Source: Sphingobium psychrophilum (GTDB lineage Bacteria > Pseudomonadota > Alphaproteobacteria > Sphingomonadales > Sphingomonadaceae). Taken from it: 64,000 nucleotides of DNA. The notes under the pieces are model-generated. The model was not told the DNA's origin. It saw only the letters and a program-made list of their open reading frames with translations, and did not search any database. The position numbers and the translations under genes are program-made. The DNA lies in assembly GCF_012927105.1 (NCBI RefSeq), contig NZ_JABBFV010000020.1, forward strand, positions 1 through 64,000. The letters are read 5' to 3'. Of the stretch, positions 35,323 through 43,422 are shown in pieces; the stretch's first letter is position 1, and the number at the start of each line of letters is the position of its first letter.

Positions 35323-35970
35323 ATGCCCTATGGCTTCATGGACATCGCGATCACTCCCAGCGTTCGCCGGGCGCAAGCCGAAATGGGTGCCGATCACCTC
35401 TGGTCCGGCTTCGCGGGGCACCGGGAATTCGGCCTCTTCGGTCCGCGCGAGCAAGAGTTCATCGCGCGGCGCGACAGCTTCTACATGGCCTCGGTTTCCG
35501 AAACGGGTTGGCCCTACGTGCAGCACCGCGGCGGCCCCGCCGGCTTTCTTAAGGTACTTGACGACCGGACCCTCGCCTTCGCCGACTATCGCGGCAACCG
35601 TCAGTACATCACCACCGGAAATGTCGCGGCGGAAGACCGGGTCTGCCTGTTCCTGATGGATTATCCGCGCAAGGCGCGGCTGAAGATCTACGCGACCGCG
35701 GAGACGGTGGCGCTCGATGCGGATCCGGACCTGTCCGCAGCGGTAGCGGACGAAGCCTATGGCGCCAGAGTGGAACGGTTTTTCCGCATCCACCTCAAGG
35801 CGTTCGACTGGAACTGCCCGCAGCACATCGTGCCGCGGTTTACCGAGGCGGAGGTTGCGGCTGGGACGCAGATACTGCGCGACCGGCTCGCCGCACTCGA
35901 AACCGAAAACCAGCATTTGCGCGCGCGTCTCGACGGACGCGACATGACACCCCTTGCCGAAGGAAGCTGA
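35323..35970 (+). CDS. PPOX-type (pyridoxamine-5'-phosphate-oxidase-like) flavin-binding protein
   Basis: The 215-residue protein contains a split-barrel fold: 'SFYMASVSETGWPYVQHRGGPAGFLKVLDDRTLAFADYRGNRQYIT', then 'KARLKIYATAETVAL'. The C-terminal 40 residues are helical ('TQILRDRLAALETENQHLRARL'), a likely coiled coil. It should bind FMN or a related cofactor. It ends 3 nt before the XapX gene, so the two are co-transcribed. The reaction is unknown. Confidence 0.83.
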   Translation: MPYGFMDIAITPSVRRAQAEMGADHLWSGFAGHREFGLFGPREQEFIARRDSFYMASVSETGWPYVQHRGGPAGFLKVLDDRTLAFADYRGNRQYITTGNVAAEDRVCLFLMDYPRKARLKIYATAETVALDADPDLSAAVADEAYGARVERFFRIHLKAFDWNCPQHIVPRFTEAEVAAGTQILRDRLAALETENQHLRARLDGRDMTPLAEGS

Positions 35971-35973
35971 CCT

Positions 35974-36222
35974 ATGAAACCCTATCTCTTTTCGCTCGGC
36001 GCCGGCCTGCTGGTGGGAGTGGTCTACAGCCTGCTCGGCGTGCGATCGCCGGCGCCGCCGATCATCGCGCTGGTCGGACTGGCCGGAATCCTGCTCGGCG
36101 AACAAGTGACCCCGATCGCCCGCCGGCTCGTCGACCGAGTCGAACTCACCCGATTCATCTGCACCGGTTGCGCCCACCACGTGCTGGGCAAACTGCCCGC
36201 CAAGGGGGAGCGCAACGCATGA
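35974..36222 (+). CDS. XapX domain small membrane protein
   Basis: The 82-residue protein has two membrane segments (about 4-24 and 30-47) and reads 'LLVGVVYSLLGVRSPAPPIIALVGLAGILLGEQ', the XapX (DUF1427) signature. The C-terminal tail includes a 'CTGCAHH' motif that could bind a metal. Its stop overlaps the start of the amidohydrolase (ATGA). XapX proteins are often found with such hydrolase clusters; the function is not known. Confidence 0.88.
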   Translation: MKPYLFSLGAGLLVGVVYSLLGVRSPAPPIIALVGLAGILLGEQVTPIARRLVDRVELTRFICTGCAHHVLGKLPAKGERNA

Positions 36223-38147
36223 ACCTGACCCGCCGCCAGGCGCTTGCGAGCGCCGCAACCACCGCTCTTCTTTCCGTGACAGAAAGCTTCGCCATGACCG
36301 CTTCCGACACCATCATCGTCAACGCCAAGGTGACCACGCTCGACCGCGAGAATCCGGTGGCTACGGCGGTGGCGATCCGGAACGGCACGTTCCTGGCCGT
36401 CGGCTCCGAGCCCGAGGTCCGCGCCGCGGCCGCGCCGGGTGCACAGGTAATCGACGCGAGGGGCCGCCGCTTGATCCCGGGTCTGATCGACAGCCACATC
36501 CACGTCATCCGCGGCGGGCTGAACTACAACATGGAGCTGCGGTGGGAGGGCGTGCCCAGTCTTTCGGAAGCGATGGCTATGCTCAAGCGCCAGGCCGAGA
36601 ACACCCCGCCGCCACAGTGGGTGCGCGTGGTCGGCGGCTTCACCGAGCACCAGTTCGCTGAAAAGCGCCTGCCCACGCTCGACGAGATCAACGCCGCTGC
36701 GCCCGAAACGCCGGTGTTCATCCTCCACCTCTACGACCGCGCCTTGCTCAACGCCGCGGCGCTGAGAGTGGTCGGCTACACCAAGGATACCCCGAACCCA
36801 CCTGGCGGCGAGATCGTTCGCGACGCGGCCGGCAATCCGACCGGACTGCTGCTGGCCCAGCCCAATGCGGCGATACTCTATGCGACCCTCGCCAAGGGCC
36901 CTAAGTTGCGCGAAGATTACCAGCTCAACTCGACCCGTCATTTCATGCGCGAATTGAATTCGCTTGGCGTCACCAGCGTGATCGACGCGGGCGGCGGCTT
37001 TCAGAACTATCCCGACGACTACCAGATCATCGCGAAGCTGCACGCCGACGGCGAGCTGACCTTGCGAATCGCCTACAACCTGTTCACCCAAAAGCCGAAG
37101 GAGGAGCTGAAGGACTTCGCGACCTGGTCCACCCAGGTGAAGCCGGGGCAGGGGGACGACACCTATCGTCACAACGGCGCCGGCGAGATGCTCGTCTACT
37201 CCGCGGCCGACTTCGAAGATTTTCGCGTCGCTCGCCCTGACATGCCACCCGAAATGGAAGGCGATCTCGAGCCGGTGATCCGCCTGCTCGCCGAGCGCCG
37301 CTGGCCCTGGCGGCTGCACGCGACCTACGATCAGACGATATCGCGTGCGCTCGACGTGTTCGAGAAGGTCAACCGCGACATTCCTCTCCAGGGGCTCAAC
37401 TGGTTCTTCGATCATGCCGAGACGATCAGCGAGCGCAATATCGATCGGATTGCCGCGCTGGGCGGTGGAATCGCCGTGCAGCACCGCATGGCCTTCCAGG
37501 GCGAATACTTCGTCGAGCGCTACGGCACCAAGGCGGCCGAGGCGACACCGCCGATCAAGCGGATGATGGACGCCGGCCTGCCGGTGGGCGCAGGCACCGA
37601 CGCTACCCGCGTGGCCAGCTACAACCCCTGGGTCTCGCTGTCGTGGTTGGTCACATCAAAGACCGTCGGCGGGCTCACGCTCTATCCCGCGCGGAACCGG
37701 CTCGACCGCGAGACGGCGCTGCGGCTGTGGACCGAGAAGAACAGCTGGTTCTCGAACGAGGTCGGCAAAAAAGGCCAGATCAAGAAGGGCCAACTCGCTG
37801 ACCTGGCGTTGCTGTCGGACGACTACTTCTCCGTACCCGAAAGCGAGATCGTCCACTTGCGAGCCGTCCTGACGATGCTCGGCGGCACGGTGGTCCACGG
37901 TGACGGCGATTTCGGCGCGCTCGCGCCCACGCTGCCGTTGCCGATGCCTGACTGGTCGCCAGTGGCGACCTTTGGCGGTTATCACCGTGCGAGCGAAACC
38001 GCGCGTAAAATGGCGTCGGCCTGCGGATGCGCGTCATCGTGCGGCATCCACGGGCATGATCATGCGGCCGCTTTAGGAGCCAACGTCCCCGCGGCAGACA
38101 CGCAGTCGTTCTGGGGCGTGTTCGGTTGTGGATGCTGGGCTGTCTGA
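36219..38147 (+). CDS. Tat-exported amidohydrolase (YtcJ-like) with a Cys-rich tail
   Basis: The 642-residue protein has a twin-arginine signal ('MNLTRRQALASAATTALL') and an amidohydrolase core with zinc ligands in 'IDSHIHVIRGG', 'LHATYDQT', 'WFFDHAETIS' and Asp in 'VGAGTDATR'. The last 60 residues depart from the family: 'KMASACGCASSCGIHGHDHA' and a final 'FGCGCWAV', with five Cys and three His, which could bind extra metal. It overlaps the XapX gene and ends the cluster, 12 nt from the convergent regulator. Confidence 0.87.
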   Translation: MNLTRRQALASAATTALLSVTESFAMTASDTIIVNAKVTTLDRENPVATAVAIRNGTFLAVGSEPEVRAAAAPGAQVIDARGRRLIPGLIDSHIHVIRGGLNYNMELRWEGVPSLSEAMAMLKRQAENTPPPQWVRVVGGFTEHQFAEKRLPTLDEINAAAPETPVFILHLYDRALLNAAALRVVGYTKDTPNPPGGEIVRDAAGNPTGLLLAQPNAAILYATLAKGPKLREDYQLNSTRHFMRELNSLGVTSVIDAGGGFQNYPDDYQIIAKLHADGELTLRIAYNLFTQKPKEELKDFATWSTQVKPGQGDDTYRHNGAGEMLVYSAADFEDFRVARPDMPPEMEGDLEPVIRLLAERRWPWRLHATYDQTISRALDVFEKVNRDIPLQGLNWFFDHAETISERNIDRIAALGGGIAVQHRMAFQGEYFVERYGTKAAEATPPIKRMMDAGLPVGAGTDATRVASYNPWVSLSWLVTSKTVGGLTLYPARNRLDRETALRLWTEKNSWFSNEVGKKGQIKKGQLADLALLSDDYFSVPESEIVHLRAVLTMLGGTVVHGDGDFGALAPTLPLPMPDWSPVATFGGYHRASETARKMASACGCASSCGIHGHDHAAALGANVPAADTQSFWGVFGCGCWAV

Positions 38148-38159
38148 GGACTTTGAAGA

Positions 38160-41030
38160 TTAATCAGGTCGGATCCCTGACTCCGCAATCGATGCTTCGA
38201 TCCGACGGGTAAACGCCGCGGTTCCCATGGACGCAGACCGGGAAAAGCCCCGGCGAAAGTACCGCCCGGCGACGTCCCTTTTCCCTGATTGGGCCGCGAT
38301 AAGCGCCGCGACGCGCCACAGTTCTCGGTGCGACCAGCGTTCCTGGCGGACATCACGCCATTCGAGGACGGGTCGCAGAGCCCGCGCCGCGCGCTCGCAG
38401 TCGCCAGCGCGCAGCCAAGCCTCGGCGAGGAGGCTGCGATAGAGACTCGTGCGCAAGCGCCATCCGCTAGCCCACAGCGCATCGATACTGTTTGCCATCG
38501 TCTCCAGCCCATCGCCGTGACCTCGCGCCGCCGCGATTGCCCCAGCGAAGAAGCGCGCAGTTCCCTCGTAGATGCCGACGCTCTCGCGCCGTGCCACCTC
38601 GGCCAGCCTGCGTTGTAGATCTTCGGCCCGCGCCAACTGTCCATCAAGGAAGGCTGTCGGCAGCCCCGCCAGGCAGATGGCGTTGCCAAGTGAAATCATG
38701 TGGTCGAGGCTGCTCGCCCTCGCGACGGCGCGATCTGCGAGTTCGGCCGATGCCGCGCTACGGCCTTGCAGCCAAGCGAGAAGTGACGAGGACAGGTCGA
38801 TCGCGACGGGCAGGTCGACCTGGAAGCGCGACAGGCCTTGCTCGTCTCCTGCCTCTCCCCAGGCTTGCTGCAGGAACTGCAAGCGGGAGTCCGCCGAAGC
38901 CAGGCGCCCGATATAGATTTCGTCGTGCGCGAGAAATCTCATTCCGCCCGGCGCCTTCGTCCAATCGACATCAGCCGACTTGGCAAAGTCCAGCATGCTG
39001 CGCAGCGCCTTCATCGGCCGGCCGGAATAGGCGAGGTAGACGGCCTCGCCGCATACGGCTTGGAGGGCAAGATCACCGTCCCGCGCGGCGTCGGCACACC
39101 TAATGCTTTCGCGCCAGACCTCACCCGTCCGTGGATGTACTTGACTGGCAAGTGTCATGGCCCAGGCCTGCGCCATAAGCATTCGGGCACGACTCCGCAG
39201 CGACAGGTCGCCGTCGCCGCCAGACACCAGGGCCTGCTCGATCGCGGCCAGCATCTCCTGGAAAGCCGACAGTTCCTGCCACAGCGGCAGCGCGGCGGCG
39301 ACCAGGTCGATGCCGATGCGCGCGTCGCCACCAGGACCGAAGGCCCAGCGGATCGCAGCGCGCAGATCATCCATCTGCTCTCCGTACCGACCCAGCCATT
39401 CGCGGGAGCTCTGGTAGGACCATTCGCGTTCCGCCTGCTGCATACGAGCCAGGACACGGGCCGCGAACAGTCGTTTCGCCACATCGATATGGTGTGATCC
39501 CAGCAAACGCTGCGAGGCGTAAATCCAGGTGCTTTCGACGAGGCGATAGCGCAGCGTGCCCGCAATCACGTCCGCGGAAACCAAGGACTTGGCGACTAAC
39601 TGGCCGAGCCCGTCACGCCCCGCCATCGAATCGAGCCCGCCTGCGGCATAAATGCTTTCCGCGTCCTCAGCGCTGAACCGGCCGGCAAACACCGACAGCA
39701 GTTCCAGGAGCACCGCTTCGTGTTCCGGCAAAAGGCGGTAACTCCAGTCCAGCGCGGCCTCGAGTGTCTGGTGTCGCAGCGGAGTATCACGCGGCCCGCG
39801 GTGCATCGCGCCAAAGCCGTCCCGGAAAAGGTCTGTCAGCGCATCGGCGTCGAAGCCACCTGCAGTCCCTGCAGCGAGTTCGATCGCCAAAGCGAGTCCA
39901 TCGAGCCGCGCGCAGATTGCCGCCACGGCTTGCACATAGGCAGGATCGAGGTCCGCATCCTCGGCGCGCCCTGCCTTGGCAAGGAACAGGCGAACGGCAG
40001 GATACTGCAAAGCCTCCTCAAAGCTCGTGGCCGTGCCTGGTTCGGGAAAACCGAGTTTGGCCAGGTGAAGCACCTGTTCGTGCCGGGTGCGCAGTGGCTC
40101 ACGACTTGTTGCGACGATCTGGGCATCGGGCACAGCGTGGGAAATCCGCTCCAGCAGGGCTGCTGTCGTGGCGATCACATGCTCGCAATTGTCAATAATA
40201 AGGATCGGACGCTCGGCACGCAGCAGAGCGATGACACCGGCGATCGGGTCGTCGATGCCCAGTGAAATACCGAGCGCCGCCGCCATCGCCGGAATCACGA
40301 ACTGGGCGCTGTTAAGGGTCGACAGATCGACGAAGGCGACAGGCTGACCGGCGGTCCGGCAATACTGTGCGGCAGTGACCGCGATCGATGTTTTGCCCGC
40401 GCCTCCGGGACCGACGATCGTGACATAGCCATTCTGCCGCATGCGCTCGGCAATTTGGTGAATCGCATCTTCGCGCCCGTAGAGGTGAGGCGCGCTGGGT
40501 GGAGGCGACAGGCGCGGCCCGTCAGGTCCGGCTGAAGGTGCCAAGTGTATCTCTTTGGCCGAGTCCAATGCTGCGACGAATTTATAGCCCCGGCCCGCGA
40601 TTGTGGCGACGTAGTCGGTTGCCGGATCGCAAGCCGCCAGAGCGCGCCGCAGATTGCCGACGTTCACCTTCAGATTATGCTCATGCACCAGATAGCCGGG
40701 CCAGACGTGAGCGAACAGTTCGGCTTTGCTGACTATTTCGCCAGCGCGGCGAACGAGTAGCGTCAAAATGTCGAACGCCCGTCCGCCCAGGCTGATAGGT
40801 TCTCCGCGGTGCAGCAGCGCCTGACGATCCGGGATCAATTCGAACTCACCGAACCGGAAAGACGATCGTTCGGTCTGCAACTGGTATTGCCCTTCGTTTA
40901 ACGCCAAACAATTACTTACGCGTACATCGGGGCTGTTGTAGCGCAGTGGGTGCGCCATCGCTAGCGGTTGCAGATCATGTCCGTGCTCCTGCCTGAAGCC
41001 TTCGGACCCTGTTTGCGCGAGTGATAGCAT
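38160..41030 (-). CDS. Large winged-helix/ATPase transcriptional regulator
   Basis: The 956-residue protein starts with a poorly conserved stretch, followed by an OmpR/PhoB-type winged helix (about residues 58-150: 'RFGEFELIPDRQALLHRGEP', 'GRGYKFVAAL'). A STAND-type ATPase follows, with Walker A 'GPGGAGKTSIAV' and Walker B 'PILIIDNCEHV'. The C-terminal half is helical, TPR-like. Regulators of this kind sense a ligand by the ATPase/TPR part. It lies convergent to the hydrolase cluster, which it may regulate. The ATG at 41030 has no strong ribosome site; residue 25 (40958) is an alternative start. Confidence 0.82.
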   Translation of the reverse strand: MLSLAQTGSEGFRQEHGHDLQPLAMAHPLRYNSPDVRVSNCLALNEGQYQLQTERSSFRFGEFELIPDRQALLHRGEPISLGGRAFDILTLLVRRAGEIVSKAELFAHVWPGYLVHEHNLKVNVGNLRRALAACDPATDYVATIAGRGYKFVAALDSAKEIHLAPSAGPDGPRLSPPPSAPHLYGREDAIHQIAERMRQNGYVTIVGPGGAGKTSIAVTAAQYCRTAGQPVAFVDLSTLNSAQFVIPAMAAALGISLGIDDPIAGVIALLRAERPILIIDNCEHVIATTAALLERISHAVPDAQIVATSREPLRTRHEQVLHLAKLGFPEPGTATSFEEALQYPAVRLFLAKAGRAEDADLDPAYVQAVAAICARLDGLALAIELAAGTAGGFDADALTDLFRDGFGAMHRGPRDTPLRHQTLEAALDWSYRLLPEHEAVLLELLSVFAGRFSAEDAESIYAAGGLDSMAGRDGLGQLVAKSLVSADVIAGTLRYRLVESTWIYASQRLLGSHHIDVAKRLFAARVLARMQQAEREWSYQSSREWLGRYGEQMDDLRAAIRWAFGPGGDARIGIDLVAAALPLWQELSAFQEMLAAIEQALVSGGDGDLSLRSRARMLMAQAWAMTLASQVHPRTGEVWRESIRCADAARDGDLALQAVCGEAVYLAYSGRPMKALRSMLDFAKSADVDWTKAPGGMRFLAHDEIYIGRLASADSRLQFLQQAWGEAGDEQGLSRFQVDLPVAIDLSSSLLAWLQGRSAASAELADRAVARASSLDHMISLGNAICLAGLPTAFLDGQLARAEDLQRRLAEVARRESVGIYEGTARFFAGAIAAARGHGDGLETMANSIDALWASGWRLRTSLYRSLLAEAWLRAGDCERAARALRPVLEWRDVRQERWSHRELWRVAALIAAQSGKRDVAGRYFRRGFSRSASMGTAAFTRRIEASIAESGIRPD

Positions 41031-41097
41031 CTACTGAATGCGCTTTCGGAATTGGTGGCCGGCCAACCGGTCAATCGAAATAAGGCGCGTTGACGAT

Positions 41098-41649
41098 CGC
41101 GCGCTTGACCCGTGCGATCGTCAGCTTCCGGCAATACTGGACGTTCACAGGCGGTGGAGTGAACGACTGGCTTTGGTCGACTCCCGCCGGGAGAAACTAT
41201 GCTTGGTCGGCCACACCAGCATCTCGGGTGCCCAAGTGGCGCGTGAACTCGATACGCTGGTACGGCTCTATGGCAAACCGGCTTACATTGTCAGCGATAA
41301 CGGAACCGAGTTCACCAGTCGGGCGATCCTGGAATGGGCTGGCAAGAATAAGGTCGAGTGGCATAACATCGACCTGGGCAAGCCTCAGCAGAATGGGTTC
41401 ATCGAGTGCTGCAACGGCTCGCTGCACGATGAACTGCTCAGCGAGGAGTTGTTTGACAGCCTGGCCGATGCCCGCCGGAAGCTGGCCATCTGGCGCTACG
41501 ATTACAACAATGTTCGGTCCCACTCGTCGTTGGGAAATCGGACGCCTGCACAAACGCGCCGGGCGTTCGAGCAAGACGAGAGCATCACGCCCGACGCGCT
41601 TGTGCAGCCGCAGGGGCCATCGTATTTAACCGCAAGAGCCTCGTTATGA
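41098..41649 (+). pseudogene. IS3-family transposase OrfB, 5'-truncated
   Basis: Only the C-terminal integrase core is left: '[21 protein letters not shown]', '[16 protein letters not shown]' (second Asp of the DDE triad), '[21 protein letters not shown]' (catalytic Glu in a 'NG.iE..NG' motif), and '[17 protein letters not shown]'. The N-terminal helix-turn-helix part and OrfA are absent, so it cannot transpose by itself. The remainder is in one frame. Confidence 0.8.
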
Positions 41650-41675
41650 TCGAGGGACTGACGGGGGGCAGGTCA
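41098..41675 (+). mobile_element. Remnant of an IS3-family element with its right end intact
   Basis: The transposase remnant is followed by a right-end sequence 'GGGGGGCAGGTCA', matching the usual TGACCTGCCCCC-type inverted repeat end of this IS group, finishing at 41675. No matching left end was found, so the element lost its left part. It lies exactly between the hydrolase cluster and the mobile backbone. Confidence 0.65.
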
Positions 41676-41684
41676 TCTGGGCAC

Positions 41685-41936
41685 TCATTCAAGCAGCGGT
41701 GTCGCAAGACTATGCATCACCTTGGCCATTTCTGCCCGCGTCCGGCCCGACAACCTGATGAAAATTCGCATGCGATCACGGGGATGGAGAATGCGATCAA
41801 GTAGATCATCACCCAACATTTCGATGGTCCTGCGATAGACACCCGCTTGTCTCGTATCGGCGGCATTGGGCAAAAATTGCCTCAGTACTTCATCCAAATT
41901 CTGCTGCTCGATTATGAAGAGATCGAACAGCATCAT
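41685..41936 (-). CDS. Hypothetical protein beside the IS remnant
   Basis: An 83-residue frame, 'MMLFDLFIIEQQNLDEVLRQ...', helical throughout, with no known domain. The stop lies only 9 nt from the right end of the IS remnant, so its natural end might have been changed. An ATG at 41936 is used; the frame extends to a TTG at 41969. Its start region faces the primase-like gene at 42042. Function unknown. Confidence 0.5.
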   Translation of the reverse strand: MMLFDLFIIEQQNLDEVLRQFLPNAADTRQAGVYRRTIEMLGDDLLDRILHPRDRMRIFIRLSGRTRAEMAKVMHSLATPLLE

Positions 41937-42041
41937 CCCGTCTGATTCCTGATAACGCTCGAGACCCAATCAATTCGGAAGTCCGCCTGGTTCGCAAGTG
42001 CAAAAGGATCGATCGCACTGGAGGGGAGGCTGAGAGGGGAA

Positions 42042-42941
42042 ATGAACCTAGGCGAGACTATGACGATGAAATCTCTCAAACTGGAATTTGAAGGCGCAAC
42101 CCTCTGCAAGAAGCTGGGCGGAACATGGCAGCAAGATCGCGGCCTGTGCCTGTGTCCGGCCCATGATGACCATAATCCAAGCCTCTCTATCCGTGTTGGC
42201 AGGCGCGCGCTGCTCTTTAAATGCTTTGCCGGTTGCGACACGAGAGACGTCCTGCGAGCAATCCGGCATTTACGCCTGCCTTTTGCGGACCGCCACATTT
42301 CCGATTTGTCGCGCAACGTGCCCTCGCCTCACGCGGGTGCAGGGCCAGCCCTACGCATATGGAACGCCTCCGCAGCCCTCGTGGGCACGCCTGCGCAAAG
42401 CTACCTGTCTGGGCGCCTGCTCACGCCGCCCTGGCATGATCTGCGCTATCATCTACGAACGCCGCTGGGACGAGGCAACCGCGCGCTGTTCCGGCCCGCC
42501 ATGATTGCCGCCGTACGGGAGCGGCGGCAGATCGTTGCCGTCCACCGCACCTTTCTTGATGCCGCAACCGCCACCAAGGCAAAGGATTTGGCCGATCCCC
42601 GCATGATGCTCGGACGTCCGGGGCGCGGCGCGGTACAACTCATGCCTCCCGCTTCGGTGCTCGGCCTCGCCGAAGGCATCGAGACCGCGCTGGCGGCGAT
42701 GCAACTGCACAAGATCCCGGTATGGGCGATCCTCGGGACAGAACGGGCCGGCCATATCCTGCTACCCGACAGTCTCGAACGCCTCGTTCTGCTGTTCGAC
42801 CGGGATGAGGCTGGATGGAAAGCCAACAAAAATGCGCGCCTCGCCTATGAGCGTCCTGGCCTTGAGATCATCAGCGCGTGGCCGCCGCCGCCCAATAATG
42901 ATTGGGCGGATGTACTGGAAGGGCAGTCACGCGCTGCCTGA
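42042..42941 (+). CDS. Toprim-domain primase-like protein of mobile elements
   Basis: The 299-residue protein begins with a CHC2-type zinc finger ('LCLCPAHDDHNPSLSIR...LFKCFAGCDTRDVLRAI'), as in DnaG-like primases. The C-terminal part is a Toprim domain: 'LGLAEGIETALAAMQL' (Glu) and 'LVLLFDRDEAGWKANK' (DxD). Plasmid and ICE proteins of this type prime DNA after transfer. ATGs at 42042, 42060 and 42066 are possible starts. It is the first gene of the mobile backbone on this side. Confidence 0.85.
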   Translation: MNLGETMTMKSLKLEFEGATLCKKLGGTWQQDRGLCLCPAHDDHNPSLSIRVGRRALLFKCFAGCDTRDVLRAIRHLRLPFADRHISDLSRNVPSPHAGAGPALRIWNASAALVGTPAQSYLSGRLLTPPWHDLRYHLRTPLGRGNRALFRPAMIAAVRERRQIVAVHRTFLDAATATKAKDLADPRMMLGRPGRGAVQLMPPASVLGLAEGIETALAAMQLHKIPVWAILGTERAGHILLPDSLERLVLLFDRDEAGWKANKNARLAYERPGLEIISAWPPPPNNDWADVLEGQSRAA

Positions 42942-42998
42942 TTACCATGATGCGGCTCCGCTGCCCTGCACCTGTTGGCAGCAGAGCAGCGATATAGG

Positions 42999-43274
42999 TC
43001 AGCCGTTAAGACGGTCCTTGATCGCCTTGGCGGGCGTGAACGTCAGCTTCTTGGACGCCTTGATCGCGATAGTTTCGCCGGTCGCCGGATTGCGGCCCTC
43101 GCGTGCCGCGACGTCCTTGACCTTGAACTTGCCGAAGCCGTTCAGGGAAATCTCGTCCCCTTTGGCCGCTGCGTCGGCAATGACCCCAAACAGGGCATCG
43201 ACGAGTTTGCGTGCATCAGCCTTGGTCAGTCCATGATCGGCGCTGAGCGCTTCAGCCAGCTCGGAATTGTTCAT
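42999..43274 (-). CDS. HU-family DNA-binding protein
   Basis: A 91-residue HU/IHF protein: 'MNNSELAEALSADHGLTKADARKLVDALF', 'LNGFGKFKVKDVAAREGRNPATGETIAIKASKKLTFTPAKAIKD'. The 'GRNPATGE' arm binds DNA. It is encoded on the strand opposite to the flanking backbone genes. It is probably element-encoded and helps pack or remodel the element's DNA. Confidence 0.93.
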   Translation of the reverse strand: MNNSELAEALSADHGLTKADARKLVDALFGVIADAAAKGDEISLNGFGKFKVKDVAAREGRNPATGETIAIKASKKLTFTPAKAIKDRLNG

Positions 43275-43353
43275 AAACGTCCTCCTGAAATTATGCAGCT
43301 GCCGTGTCTAGCGGCACGGCACCCTGCCGTCACGCCTCAAAACGGCGCAAACG

Positions 43354-43370
43354 AAAGGAGAGGGGGAGGG
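43354..43370 (+). promoter_or_regulatory. Purine-rich leader element 1 (ParB-like gene)
   Basis: AAAGGAGAGGGGGAGGG ends 52 nt before the ATG of the ParB-like gene. It is one of five similar runs at comparable places before backbone genes. It is too far from the start codon to be the ribosome binding site itself. Confidence 0.5.
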
Positions 43371-43422
43371 TGGCGAATGCGCGGTTCGATGTGCGGGCCG
43401 CGGCTTTTGCGGAGTTTGTTGC

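Noticed and set aside
36024-37484. 486-codon minus-strand frame opposite the amidohydrolase
   Set aside because: Zinc ligands and the Tat signal on the plus strand show the true gene.
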